IMG/VR virus record: IMGVR_UViG_3300020439_000038
Span: 1 to 33,278 of that record
Length of the DNA stretch: 33,278 bases
Reading direction: 5' to 3' (one strand)
Origin: a virus
Shown here: one piece after another, positions 10,012 to 18,954 of the stretch
Numbering within the stretch: the stretch's first letter is position 1
How the letters are laid out: each line of letters opens with the position of its first letter
The notes under the pieces: generated by a model
Databases searched by the model: none
Told to the model about the DNA's origin: nothing
What the model saw: only the letters and a program-made list of their open reading frames with translations
Position numbers and translations under genes: made by a program

Positions 10012-10269
10012 ATGGCATTAAATCTAACGTTATTAACAAATCAAATAGAGGCGGCAATGAAAGTTTCACAATTGGATCCTTCAGTTCAGTCTCAAAGAAC
10101 AATGGCTCAAGATCTTGCAAATGCAATTGATGTTTTTGTCAGAGGTGCAACTGTTACAACTGAAGTCACTGGCACCGCAACTGGTGGGGTTTGCACTCCG
10201 TCTGGACCAGTTAGTGGAGCAATAGTCAAAGGTGCAGGGACAGGAGCACCAAACGTTGGTATAAGTTAA
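10012..10269 (+). CDS. Small virion-associated protein, paralogue A
   Basis: 85 aa from ATG 10012, chosen for the AAGGAG 4 nt upstream. The N-terminal half is predicted helical (ANAIDVFVRGATV) and the C-terminal half is Gly/Thr/Pro-rich. It is clearly homologous to the next gene: both have a DPS-x-QSQR motif, ANAI, RGATV and TATGGV in the same order. It ends with a TAATG overlap into that gene. Family not recognised. It sits directly before gp25 in the baseplate operon, so a small structural or assembly role is inferred. Confidence 0.75.
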   Translation: MALNLTLLTNQIEAAMKVSQLDPSVQSQRTMAQDLANAIDVFVRGATVTTEVTGTATGGVCTPSGPVSGAIVKGAGTGAPNVGIS

Positions 10270-10541
10270 TGGCATTCAATAAAGCAAAATTAGCATTAGA
10301 TTTAGAAAATGCATTCAAAATTTCTCAATCGGATCCTTCTACACAATCTCAAAGAAGAGTGGCAGAGGCAATTGCAAACGCAATTTTTACTTATTATAGA
10401 GGTGCTACGGTAAATACTTTAATTGACGTATGCACTGCAACTGGAGGGGTAAATTCAAGTGCTTTTTCTCCAGGACCAATACCTGGAACAATAACTGCAC
10501 CCGCAACTGTTAAAGGTGTTGCCATTGGCACACTTTCATAA
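10269..10541 (+). CDS. Small virion-associated protein, paralogue B
   Basis: 90 aa. Tandem paralogue of the gene just upstream, with the shared order DPSTQSQR, ANAI, RGATV, TATGGV and a Gly/Pro-rich tail ending KGVAIGTLS. Nucleotide similarity is also visible around the shared GGATCCTTC and TCTCAAAGAA strings. The start overlaps the previous stop (TAATG) and has no Shine-Dalgarno, so it is probably read by coupled translation. Its stop codon TAA at 10539-10541 overlaps the promoter box in front of gp25. Function is unknown; a structural role is likely from context. Confidence 0.75.
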   Translation: MAFNKAKLALDLENAFKISQSDPSTQSQRRVAEAIANAIFTYYRGATVNTLIDVCTATGGVNSSAFSPGPIPGTITAPATVKGVAIGTLS

Positions 10542-10547
10542 TAAATA
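10540..10547 (+). promoter_or_regulatory. Putative T4-type late promoter box (AATAAATA) before gp25
   Basis: AATAAATA matches the T4/cyanophage late consensus (TATAAATA / NATAAATA) at 7 of 8 positions. It ends 5 nt before the gp25 ATG at 10553, and no Shine-Dalgarno is present. The 15-bp string ATAAATAATAATATG is repeated exactly before gp8 (17132-17146). Part of the match is the stop codon of the upstream gene, so chance cannot be excluded. Confidence 0.5.
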
Positions 10548-10552
10548 ATAAT

Positions 10553-11038
10553 ATGGCTACCGAAGATACAACAAGACAATATTATATTTCGCAAAGTGAT
10601 AAATACAATTCATTTGATGATGTTGCAAGAGATTATCTTAAAAAGAAATTAAAAGCAACTCAATATACAGACTTTGGTGTTAAATTTAACAAAAATCCAA
10701 ATACAAATGATATTGCAATGTTAAGAGGTGATAATGCAGTAAAGCAATCAATAAAAAATTTAATTCGAACTAATAGATTTGAAAGATATATGAGACCTGA
10801 TGTTGGTTGTGATCTGACAAAATTATTGTTTGAACCTTCAAATCAAATAACAGAGTTACGGATAAAAGAACTTATAAGCGAGACAATAAAAAATTATGAA
10901 AAAAGAGCAATATTGAAAACAGTGAGTGTTAAATCTGTAAGAGATGGATTAGGTTATGACATAACAATTGTTTTTGCTATAAAAGGAAGTGATCAAGCGG
11001 TAACTTTTACGACTTTTCTAGAAACAAATCGAGGATAA
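10553..11038 (+). CDS. 25: gp25 baseplate wedge protein
   Basis: 161 aa. It matches the gp25/GPW family of contractile-tail baseplates, the conserved sheath-like wedge protein that nucleates the sheath. Key stretches are FGVKFNKNPNTNDIAML near the N-terminus, KQSIKNLIRTNRFERYM in the middle (the family's helix, then F-R-P), DVGCDLTKLLFEP, and the C-terminal strand pattern VRDGLGYDITIVFAI. T4 gp25 is about 132 aa, so this form is slightly longer at the N-terminus. It is followed after 3 nt by gp6, the usual gp25-gp6-gp7-gp8 order. A late-promoter-like box lies 5 nt upstream and there is no Shine-Dalgarno. Confidence 0.92.
   Translation: MATEDTTRQYYISQSDKYNSFDDVARDYLKKKLKATQYTDFGVKFNKNPNTNDIAMLRGDNAVKQSIKNLIRTNRFERYMRPDVGCDLTKLLFEPSNQITELRIKELISETIKNYEKRAILKTVSVKSVRDGLGYDITIVFAIKGSDQAVTFTTFLETNRG
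11031..11035 (+). promoter_or_regulatory. Shine-Dalgarno GAGGA for gp6
   Basis: GAGGA at the 3' end of gp25, 6 nt before the gp6 ATG at 11042. Confidence 0.6.
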
Positions 11039-11041
11039 TTT

Positions 11042-12931
11042 ATGGCTTCCCCATCAAACTTGAGATTGACAGGATTAGATTTTGAAGAATTAAGAACTAA
11101 TTTTAAAAACTATTTAGCAACTCAAGATGAATTCACAGATTATGATGCTACTGGTTCTGCTTTTTCTGTTTTGTTAGATGTGATGGCGTATAACACACAT
11201 GTAAATGCATTTTATTTAAATATGGTTGCGAATGAAATGTTTATAGACAGTGCTATTAATAGAAATTCTTTAATGTCTCTTTCAAAAATGTTGGGATATC
11301 TTCCACGTTCAAGAAAAAGTTCTTATGCAAATGTCAATATATCCGTTACTCCTAATGATAGTCCTACAAATATAACAATAGCAAAAAATACGAGATTTAA
11401 ATCTGAAATTAATGGAATTACTTTTTCTTTTGTAACTGACAAATCTTACTCGGCATCTGCTAATGGTAATTCAACAATAACAATCCCAAACGTTAAATTA
11501 TTACAAGGAGAACCATTAACATTTAGATATGTTGCAAACACTGCAAATGAGGCAATTAAATATAAAATTCCAAATAGAGGAGTTGATACAGATTCAATAA
11601 CTGTAATTCTACAAGAAAGTGAAGAAAATACAACTCAAAGTTCATACAGTTTAGCAACAGATCTCTTAAATATTAATTCATCTTCGAATGTTTTTTTCAT
11701 TGAACCTGATTCAGATGACACGTATCAAGTGAGATTTGGAGATGGTGTTTTAGGCAGAAAAGAAAAGACAGGTAATTTAGTTATAATCGGATATAATATT
11801 ACAAACGGCACGTTAGGTAATGGTGCTAGAATTTTTTCACCAGTATCAACTGTTGGAGGATATTCTGGAGCGACTGTCACTACAATATCTTCATCGGTCG
11901 GTGGATCAGATGAAGAAACCAATGACAATATAAGATTCAATGCACCTAGAAATTATGAGGTGCAAAATCGTGCAGTTACATCCAATGATTATAAAAGAAT
12001 TATTACAAGAGAATATCCTCAAGCAGAATCGGTTATAGTTTATGGAGGAGAAAATGCAGACCCACCTCAATATGGAAAGGTTTTTATCGGTGTCAAACCA
12101 AAATCAGGTTTAGCAATTACGACATCCGTTAAAGATTTTATTAGAGATATTTTAAACAAATACAATGTTGGTTCTATTACACCTGAATTTGTAGATATTG
12201 ATTACATTTTTCCTATAATAACTTTAACAGTTAATTACGATGCACGATTTACAAGTAAAACGGATTCGGTTTTAAAACGTGATGTGATCGATTCAATAAC
12301 CTCTTATTCACAAAATGAACTTCAAGAGTTCTCAAAAGAATTAAGAGTTTCTAGATTGACAAGAGCCATTGATGATACAAATTCATCCATAGTTGGTAAT
12401 GAAGTAACAATGAAACTCAAGAAATCTATTAATCCAACTCTCAATGAAAAATTAAATTATTCAATTAAATTTAGCAATCCTATACATTATCCTCACGTAG
12501 GGCATTTGGGTGCAGTGACATCAACAGAATTTACTATTTTAGACGGTGAAAATATTTCTCGTTCTGGTTGTAAGTTTGATGATAAGGATGGTGATATTCG
12601 TGTATTCAGAATTGTCGATGGAATAAAAACAATAGTTTATGATAAACAAGGAACGGTTGATTATAAAAAAGGTGAAGTTACTTTGAATCTTTTTAATCCT
12701 TCAGCATATGTAGGTTCAACATTAGATATTATCATAAAACCTGATAAATTAGATGTGAGACCACTTAGAGAACAGGTTGTATTGATAAGCGAGAGTAATT
12801 TAAATATAACAATGAATGATGTTTCAAGTGTGAAATCTGGCCTTACAACCGCCACTGATACAGGTGCAACAACTACATCGACAACAACAAGTACAACGAC
12901 TTCCTCAACTACTTCATCATCAACATACTAA
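11042..12931 (+). CDS. 6: gp6 baseplate wedge protein
   Basis: 629 aa, close to T4 gp6 (660 aa), the protein that forms the dimeric ring of the inner baseplate. The conserved N-terminus is clear: LRLTGLDFEELRTNFKNYLA, then DYDATGSAFSVLLDVMAYN and NMVANEMFIDSAINRNS, then MLGYLPRSRKSS. The middle (YQVRFGDGVLGRKEKTGNLV, RAVTSNDYKRIITREYPQA) matches the baseplate J/gp6 family core. Residues about 600-629 form a tail made almost only of Thr and Ser, unlike T4 gp6. It is encoded by an ACA/ACT/TCA-rich low-complexity stretch. The stop is 1 nt before the gp7 start. Confidence 0.92.
   Translation: MASPSNLRLTGLDFEELRTNFKNYLATQDEFTDYDATGSAFSVLLDVMAYNTHVNAFYLNMVANEMFIDSAINRNSLMSLSKMLGYLPRSRKSSYANVNISVTPNDSPTNITIAKNTRFKSEINGITFSFVTDKSYSASANGNSTITIPNVKLLQGEPLTFRYVANTANEAIKYKIPNRGVDTDSITVILQESEENTTQSSYSLATDLLNINSSSNVFFIEPDSDDTYQVRFGDGVLGRKEKTGNLVIIGYNITNGTLGNGARIFSPVSTVGGYSGATVTTISSSVGGSDEETNDNIRFNAPRNYEVQNRAVTSNDYKRIITREYPQAESVIVYGGENADPPQYGKVFIGVKPKSGLAITTSVKDFIRDILNKYNVGSITPEFVDIDYIFPIITLTVNYDARFTSKTDSVLKRDVIDSITSYSQNELQEFSKELRVSRLTRAIDDTNSSIVGNEVTMKLKKSINPTLNEKLNYSIKFSNPIHYPHVGHLGAVTSTEFTILDGENISRSGCKFDDKDGDIRVFRIVDGIKTIVYDKQGTVDYKKGEVTLNLFNPSAYVGSTLDIIIKPDKLDVRPLREQVVLISESNLNITMNDVSSVKSGLTTATDTGATTTSTTTSTTTSSTTSSSTY
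12868..12928 (+). repeat. Low-complexity Thr/Ser codon tract at the 3' end of gp6
   Basis: About 60 bp of imperfect ACA/ACT/TCA triplets encode a Thr/Ser-only tail on gp6. The pattern suits replication slippage, so length may vary between relatives. Confidence 0.7.
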
Positions 12932-12932
12932 A

Positions 12933-15900
12933 ATGACTGATTATCTTTTAGACGAAAAAAATAATAAAGTTATAAATTCGATTGTTCCATTAGTCGAACA
13001 ACAATTTCCTGAATTTATTAGAGAAGATGCTGAAACATTTGTCAATTTTTTAAAAGCATATTATAAATGGATGGAAGCGAGTGAATTAACACTGACTGAT
13101 ACCATACAAAACGAATTCAGACTTACTTTAGAAGATGATGATACAAATTTTGCTTTAGAAGACGGAACAACTCTCATCCTAGAAAGCACGAGAGAAACTA
13201 CAAATACAAGTATTTTAAGTTCATTTGAAAAAAACGAAACTATCACTGGTCAAACATCAGGTGCCGTTGGTGTTGTAGATAGAGACATGACCTCTTCTAA
13301 TACTGTAATATATGTTACCGGTCTTTCGAGATCAAAATTTTTGTCAGGTGAAGAAATAATAGGAAAAAATAATCGTACAAAAGCAACTGTATCTAAATTT
13401 GAAAAAAATCCATTATTCGCATCAAAATCATTATTATCAGAAAGAGACATTGATACTGTAGATGATGATATTGTAAAATACTTTCAACAAGAATTTGCTA
13501 TTAATGTTAATGAATCTATTTCTACCGAAAAAAGAGATTTTTTCAAACGTATTTTTGATCTCTATAGATCAAAAGGTTCAGAGTATTCTTTTGATATATT
13601 CTTTAAATCCTTTTTCAATGTTCAAGATTTAGATTTTTATAGGCCTAAAGTTGATCTTTTATCTCCTTCATCAGGTAATTACAGAAGACAAAAAACTTTA
13701 AGAATTATTACAAGTGATTCTAATGACAGATTTGAATCGAGAATCATAACAGGAAAAACATCATCGGCTACTGCTACAGTAGATAGTGTTCAAAAATTTC
13801 AATCTGGTGCATTAGAGGTTACAGAATTATTTTTAACAGATATAGTTGGAACTTTTGTAGTTGGTGAAGAAATAAATTCCAGTGAATTTGAAGGTACGAC
13901 TGGTACAGGAACCGCTCAAGGTGTTATTACTAATATTAATATTTTAAATGCAGGTACAAATTATAAAATTGGTGATACAATAACGATTACCGGAGGTGGT
14001 GGTCAGGATGGAGCGGCTAGAGTATCGCAAATAGGAACTGGTGCTATTACAGGATTTACAATTTTTGATGGTGGTGATGGTTATGTGAATACTGCTGTAT
14101 TAACTGTAAATAATTTTGCTACTGGAGGTACAGGTGTATCTGGAGATGTTAGTAACATTGCTCACACATTCACCTTTTCTATTAATGAAGATGTAATTGG
14201 TAATTTTACGTCTGTGGCATTAAATGAATTAAATTATGGCCTTTCTGGACAGGAAACAACATTAGTTTCTACACGATTAGTAGATGCATTAGGATTTTCT
14301 GCGTTGCAAATAGGAACAATAGCAAATGTTAGAGCAACTGGATTAGGTTTTGGATATGAACTATCTCCTATCATTTCTATTATTCAAGACAATATCGTAA
14401 AGTTTAATGATCCTGCAGTAGGTATAATAAATTTAAATTCTGATCCCGATTCAATTGAAGAAACGAATGCAATATCTGGTGTATTTAGAACAGGTGAGAG
14501 AATAACATCTAACTCTGGAAACAAAGTTGGTACTTTTTTGGGTATAGTATCTAATGCATCAAGTATATCTGATCCAACAAGATTTCGTGCTAGAACTATA
14601 GAATATCAAGGCACTTTTAATTCAGGAAGAAACGATCTTACAGTTAATACTTCAAATTATATTAATACGACAATACCAACGGTATATGACATTCAATTCA
14701 ATGCACCTACAACTACTGATGGACTAGAAGATACAAATTCATTTGTTTTTCGAAGAGGTATCAATGCGGCCAGTACGACAGAATCTACTAACACAGATAC
14801 TACTATACAATACACATCAACATCCACAGACGTTTCAGGTGCCTTTCAAACTTTACAATTTCCTATCACAAGCGTAACAAGATCAAGCACAACTGCAACA
14901 GTTACTACTCCTGTCAAACATGGTTTAGATGATGGACAAAAAGTTATTTTAACTGGCGCAGATCAATCTGATTATAATGGCGAAAAAACAATTACTGTTG
15001 CATCTGATTCTACTTTTACTTTTACCGTTTCTGGTTCTCCAACAACTCCTGCTACAGGTACAATTAAGTATGATGAAAATGTTTCCGTTAAATTTACATT
15101 GCCTAAAGGTCATAAAGCGGATGATAGATTTTTATTTTCTGCAATTGATTTTGTTTCTAATGAAAAAATTACAGGCTTCATTTCGTCTGCAAATGCAACA
15201 GTAAATACTGGTACTGCTATTGCGGATGGTGGTATAAGAGGTAATAATGCAGTCATTGATGTTGCAGGATTGGCCGCAGGATCTGTAAAAGAAATAGATC
15301 TTATAAATTTTGGCGTAGGTTTTACAAGTGCTCCTACATTATCTTTAGCAAATAAAGGTGGTGGAAATGCCAATCTAACTGCAAATATTGGTGCAGTAGG
15401 TGAAACAACAGGTGAGTATTTAAATGAAAACGGAAGACCTAGTTCTATTAAAAAAATAACTGATAGTGAATATTATCAAGATTATAGTTATTCTCTAAGA
15501 ACACCAAAACAAATTGTAGATTACGAAGAGACAGTTTATGATCTTTTACATCCTGTTGGCTCAAAACTTTTTGGTGAATTTAGACCAACACCACCAACTT
15601 TGCAAATGGGGTTCGATCATTTATTAACATCTGAAAATAATGAAACATTAATTTTAGAAGATGGCGACAATATTTTGATGGAACAATATTTTGAACCATC
15701 TCATAAAATCTCATTGGAAAAATTACAGACATTAGATGTTGGAGGAACTGGAAGAACTATTATTGTTACAGGAAATTCTGATGTTATAACATCTGATGAG
15801 GGTTTGACAGATGAATTAACTCTTGAAGATGATTCAGGAGTAATGATTCTTGAAACCTTTGATAACTTTTTATTAGAAACTGGTTTTACATCTACAGATT

Positions 15901-17135
15901 TTCCAGAAAATTTTCCTGAAGGTGCCAAGATTATCATAGATGATGAGCAAGCATTTGAAATATCATATGGTGAAATGCTTCTTGAAAAAACTTTATCAGG
16001 TACTGTAAATTGTTCATCTTCAAATGTACTCTCTTATTTTGTATTTGGAAATTCCTCTGCAAGTTTTAATGTTGGTGAAGAGGTTTTTCAGGGTGATAAA
16101 GATAATTTAATATTGGATAATGATAATGGATCAAATTCATTAGATATTCGATCTAATTTTTTGACTCTTGAAACAGGATTTAATTTTGTTTATGAGGATA
16201 ATAATTTATCATTATTAGAAAGTACGATAGATCCTTTAAATTCAAATACAGGTGATTTATTACTAGAGAGTTCTAATTCATCTTTTTCCTACGTTCTATA
16301 TTCTGAAACACAGAACACAACTTCAAACGGTACGGTTCAAGAATATTCGACTGATGCATCTAATAATAAAATTTTAGTGCTTCATTCGACTGGAGCAAAT
16401 GATTTTGTTTTGACATCAAATGCAAATGGTGTAACTTCACAAGCAACCGCAAATATAACGAGTTTCGATAAAAATTTAATATTAGGGGTAGGTACAAATT
16501 TTGAAGAAGAACTTACAATAAATGATGTTATCACATTACAAGGCGGAACTGAACAGATGCAGGTATTGAGTATTTTAAATTCTACTGCAATTATATGTAA
16601 CACTACTATAGGTGATGGTTCAACTGTCAAATTTGATAATAACATAGTAAATCATTTAATGCTAGAAACAACATTAAGAGGCACAACATCTGCTAATGGA
16701 TTAAATGATGGCAATAATACGTTGATTGGTGTAGATTCTTTTTTCACTGAAGATCTTTTAGTAGGTGACGTTATATGCCTTTCGTCAAATACTTCTATCA
16801 AAGCACAAGTTTCATCTATTATTAATAGCACGGCAATAACTACAAATGTTGTTATTGGTGACGGATCATCAAATGTTGATATAGAATTAAAAATTTCAAG
16901 AAACATGGACCTTGAGCAATCGGAATTGACGGTATCTTTGTCAAATAAATATGAAGGAACAAATAATTTCATGGGAATAACAGACAACGATGGTTTAGGT
17001 TTAATTCAATTAGAAGATGGAATTGGACTATTGAATGTTCTTTATACAACGTCTAACACATCATCTGGAAAATTGCAAATGGAAGAATTATCCACTTTTG
17101 CAAATGTCGAACCAAAAATCATTGTTACATCATAA
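12933..17135 (+). CDS. 7: gp7 baseplate wedge protein, strongly enlarged
   Basis: 1400 aa from ATG 12933, 1 nt after the gp6 stop; in-frame ATGs further upstream lie inside gp6 and are rejected. T4 gp7 is 1032 aa. Residues 1-245 show the pattern of marine T4-like gp7: VEQQFPEFIREDAETFVNFL, YYKWMEASE, KRDFFKRIFDLYRSKGSEYS, FFKSFFNVQDLDFYRPKVDL. A second conserved part is at about 845-880 (YYQDYSYSLRTPKQIVDYEE and HPVGSKLFGEF). Inserted between and after these are repeated modules: TSG (nt 13222-13410, 13741-13935), Gly-Tyr (13945-14115, 15295-15385), FCCH-like (14869-15075), LEDG micro-repeats, and two tandem GD modules (16487-16645, 16729-16890). It should link gp6, gp25 and gp8 in the wedge. 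The modules may be exposed decorations. Confidence 0.85.
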   Translation: MTDYLLDEKNNKVINSIVPLVEQQFPEFIREDAETFVNFLKAYYKWMEASELTLTDTIQNEFRLTLEDDDTNFALEDGTTLILESTRETTNTSILSSFEKNETITGQTSGAVGVVDRDMTSSNTVIYVTGLSRSKFLSGEEIIGKNNRTKATVSKFEKNPLFASKSLLSERDIDTVDDDIVKYFQQEFAINVNESISTEKRDFFKRIFDLYRSKGSEYSFDIFFKSFFNVQDLDFYRPKVDLLSPSSGNYRRQKTLRIITSDSNDRFESRIITGKTSSATATVDSVQKFQSGALEVTELFLTDIVGTFVVGEEINSSEFEGTTGTGTAQGVITNINILNAGTNYKIGDTITITGGGGQDGAARVSQIGTGAITGFTIFDGGDGYVNTAVLTVNNFATGGTGVSGDVSNIAHTFTFSINEDVIGNFTSVALNELNYGLSGQETTLVSTRLVDALGFSALQIGTIANVRATGLGFGYELSPIISIIQDNIVKFNDPAVGIINLNSDPDSIEETNAISGVFRTGERITSNSGNKVGTFLGIVSNASSISDPTRFRARTIEYQGTFNSGRNDLTVNTSNYINTTIPTVYDIQFNAPTTTDGLEDTNSFVFRRGINAASTTESTNTDTTIQYTSTSTDVSGAFQTLQFPITSVTRSSTTATVTTPVKHGLDDGQKVILTGADQSDYNGEKTITVASDSTFTFTVSGSPTTPATGTIKYDENVSVKFTLPKGHKADDRFLFSAIDFVSNEKITGFISSANATVNTGTAIADGGIRGNNAVIDVAGLAAGSVKEIDLINFGVGFTSAPTLSLANKGGGNANLTANIGAVGETTGEYLNENGRPSSIKKITDSEYYQDYSYSLRTPKQIVDYEETVYDLLHPVGSKLFGEFRPTPPTLQMGFDHLLTSENNETLILEDGDNILMEQYFEPSHKISLEKLQTLDVGGTGRTIIVTGNSDVITSDEGLTDELTLEDDSGVMILETFDNFLLETGFTSTDFPENFPEGAKIIIDDEQAFEISYGEMLLEKTLSGTVNCSSSNVLSYFVFGNSSASFNVGEEVFQGDKDNLILDNDNGSNSLDIRSNFLTLETGFNFVYEDNNLSLLESTIDPLNSNTGDLLLESSNSSFSYVLYSETQNTTSNGTVQEYSTDASNNKILVLHSTGANDFVLTSNANGVTSQATANITSFDKNLILGVGTNFEEELTINDVITLQGGTEQMQVLSILNSTAIICNTTIGDGSTVKFDNNIVNHLMLETTLRGTTSANGLNDGNNTLIGVDSFFTEDLLVGDVICLSSNTSIKAQVSSIINSTAITTNVVIGDGSSNVDIELKISRNMDLEQSELTVSLSNKYEGTNNFMGITDNDGLGLIQLEDGIGLLNVLYTTSNTSSGKLQMEELSTFANVEPKIIVTS
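13222..13410 (+). repeat. TSG module (two half-repeats) in gp7
   Basis: Two half-repeats of the pattern F-x-x-x-E-x-I-x-G-x-T/N-x-x-x-A/G-x-V. The first contains NETITGQTSGAVGVV and the second FLSGEEIIGKNNRTKATV. The same pattern occurs in gp8, gp13, gp14, the DUF4815 protein and the SbsA-like protein. Confidence 0.6.
14869..15075 (+). repeat. FCCH-like module in gp7
   Basis: About 65 residues with TATVTTPVKHGLDDGQKVIL, then GADQSDYNGEKTITV, TFTFTVSG and TPATG. Near-copies lie in the SbsA-like protein (7684-7910) and the DUF4815 protein (19756-19975). The pattern is like the phage-tail modules often labelled E1-FCCH-like; that name is from memory and not searched. Confidence 0.65.
16487..16890 (+). 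repeat. Tandem GD modules in gp7
   Basis: Two copies (16487-16645 and 16729-16890) share a GVGTNF/GVDSFF start, then L-x-x-x-D-V-I, an I-x-N-S-T-A-I strand and an IGDGS end. A third copy lies in the DUF4815 protein at 20219-20390. Confidence 0.65.
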
Positions 17136-17138
17136 ATA
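17131..17138 (+). promoter_or_regulatory. Putative T4-type late promoter box (CATAAATA) before gp8
   Basis: CATAAATA matches the late consensus NATAAATA and ends 5 nt before the gp8 ATG (17144). No Shine-Dalgarno is visible. Its downstream bases are identical to those before gp25. The gp7 stop codon lies within it. Confidence 0.55.
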
Positions 17139-17143
17139 ATAAT

Positions 17144-18946
17144 ATGCCTAATCTAGTTACAAATAAATTTAAAATTCATAACGCTGAACAATTTATAGAA
17201 TCTCTGAGTGAATCTTCAGCAACAAATTTATATCTTTTTATTGGCAAAGTAGATGCATGGAGTGATGAAACCAATCCTCCAGCACCAACAGATTCCGTGG
17301 CAAATTCTTCTTTCGATTATTGGAGATCAATGATATCAGCAAAGAAGATAACATCTGCCGATGTTAGTCATATTATACCAAGAGTTGATTGGGAATCCAA
17401 TACTGCTTATACTGCACATAGTCAAAAAAATAATGAACAATCTGCAAATAATTTTTATGTAGTAACAGATCAATTAAATGTTTATAAATGTCTTCAAAAT
17501 AATGTTGCTAATGGTGCATCAACAATAAAACCTACTGGTACAGGCACAGGACTTATAGAATTGAGTGATGGTTACAAGTGGAAATTTATGTATTCTATAT
17601 CTCCTCAAGACACCTTAAAATTTACGACCTCAGAATATATACCAGTCAAAAAAGTCGGTAATATAAATGATGGATCTCTACAATATACAGTAGAGCAGGC
17701 TTCGGTTGATGGTGCGATAGACGTAATCAATAGAACATCAAATGGAAATTTTCTGGCACAATTCTCTACGACTCCAACTGATAGCACAGGTGTTGAGTCG
17801 AGAGATTTTGTAGTTGGTGAAATTATTACTGGACAAACATCTGGTAATAAAGGTGTCGTTATTTCTTATTCTACAGGTGCAAATACTCTCACATATTTTC
17901 CAAATGCAAATGCATTATTTACAAGTTCAGAAATTGTCTCTGGTAATACTTCAGGAGCACAAGCAACTTTAAGTGCTGATATAATTTCGACATATAAATT
18001 TGAAGAAAATACGTTTGCATCAGTTACAAATACGACTGTATTACAATTGGCTACTGATGCTAATACAACTACAGATGGTGTATATGTTGGATCCACATTA
18101 TATGTGGTTAATAATGCAGGTAGAGGAGAGCAATCAAAAATTTCAGCATATGATGCCGCCTTGAGAAGAGTGACAGTAGAAACACCATTTACTATAACGC
18201 CAAATACAAGTTCAGGTTATACTATATCACCAACTTTAACTATTTCAGGTGATGGTAATGAGGCAAAGGCGAGAAGCACAGGAAACACAACATTTGGTGT
18301 AAAAGAAATATTAGTCACAAATAAAGGATTGAATTATACGACTGCAAGTATTACAATTTCTGCTAATTCATCGCATGGAAGTGGTGCAAATGCTGAAGTT
18401 ATTATTGGACCAGTTGGAGGTCATGGATTTAATGCAATTGAAGAATTAGCAGGAAACAGAGTAATGGTTGATTCAAGAATAACTGGAAATGAATCAGGGT
18501 TTTTTACAACTGAAAATGAATTTAGACAGGTTGGTTTAGTACGAGATCCTTTACAGAGTGCTAATGCAAATGCTTTTTTTACATCAGATTTATCAGATCA
18601 ATCAACAAAGATAACTATATCTCAAGTTGGTGGTACTTTTCAAGCAGATGAAGTAGTTTTTCAAGGCGATTCATTATCAAATAGTACGGCCAATGGTGTA
18701 GTGATAGACTTTCTAAATAATAATAAATTAAGACTGAATCAAGTTCAAGGTACATTTGTATCTAATTCAACGGTTAATACTGTAACTGGTAATTCATCTG
18801 GCGCAAGTGCCACAGTAGTAGCAAATGGAGTGACAAGTCCTGATATGAAACCATATAGCGGAGACATATTGTATATCGAAAATAGAACAAACGTAACTAG
18901 AGCAACAAATCAAATAGAGGATTTCAAGATTGTTCTTGAGTTTTAA
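17144..18946 (+). CDS. 8: gp8 baseplate wedge protein
   Basis: 600 aa against 334 for T4 gp8. The N-terminal 175 residues match marine T4-like gp8: LVTNKFKIHNAEQFIESLSE, LYLFIGKVDAW, SFDYWRSMISAKKITSADVS, FYVVTDQLNVYKCLQNN and LSDGYKWKFMYSISPQDTLK. The rest is beta-rich and modular: two TSG-type stretches (nt 17806-17985 and 18634-18835) and a Gly-Tyr module (18300-18425). The C-terminus (PYSGDILYIENRTNVTRATN, then IEDFKIVLEF) matches the end of cyanophage-type gp8. It forms the outer wedge together with gp7. A late-promoter-like box lies 5 nt upstream of the start. The downstream gene begins after 8 nt with its own Shine-Dalgarno. Confidence 0.9.
   Translation: MPNLVTNKFKIHNAEQFIESLSESSATNLYLFIGKVDAWSDETNPPAPTDSVANSSFDYWRSMISAKKITSADVSHIIPRVDWESNTAYTAHSQKNNEQSANNFYVVTDQLNVYKCLQNNVANGASTIKPTGTGTGLIELSDGYKWKFMYSISPQDTLKFTTSEYIPVKKVGNINDGSLQYTVEQASVDGAIDVINRTSNGNFLAQFSTTPTDSTGVESRDFVVGEIITGQTSGNKGVVISYSTGANTLTYFPNANALFTSSEIVSGNTSGAQATLSADIISTYKFEENTFASVTNTTVLQLATDANTTTDGVYVGSTLYVVNNAGRGEQSKISAYDAALRRVTVETPFTITPNTSSGYTISPTLTISGDGNEAKARSTGNTTFGVKEILVTNKGLNYTTASITISANSSHGSGANAEVIIGPVGGHGFNAIEELAGNRVMVDSRITGNESGFFTTENEFRQVGLVRDPLQSANANAFFTSDLSDQSTKITISQVGGTFQADEVVFQGDSLSNSTANGVVIDFLNNNKLRLNQVQGTFVSNSTVNTVTGNSSGASATVVANGVTSPDMKPYSGDILYIENRTNVTRATNQIEDFKIVLEF
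17806..17985 (+). repeat. TSG module (two half-repeats) in gp8
   Basis: VVGEIITGQTSGNKGVV is followed about 30 residues later by FTSSEIVSGNTSGAQATL. The first half shares the string TGQTSG with the copy in gp7. Confidence 0.65.
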
Positions 18947-18949
18947 GGA
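18945..18949 (+). promoter_or_regulatory. Shine-Dalgarno AAGGA for the DUF4815-type gene
   Basis: AAGGA 5 nt before ATG 18955. It begins in the gp8 stop codon (18944-18946). Confidence 0.65.
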
Positions 18950-18954
18950 TAATA

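Noticed and set aside
12864-12932. Upstream in-frame extension of gp7 from ATG 12864
   Set aside because: The extra 23 residues (Gln/His/Leu-rich) are only the gp6 Thr/Ser tract read in another frame. ATG 12933 gives the expected gp7 N-terminus.
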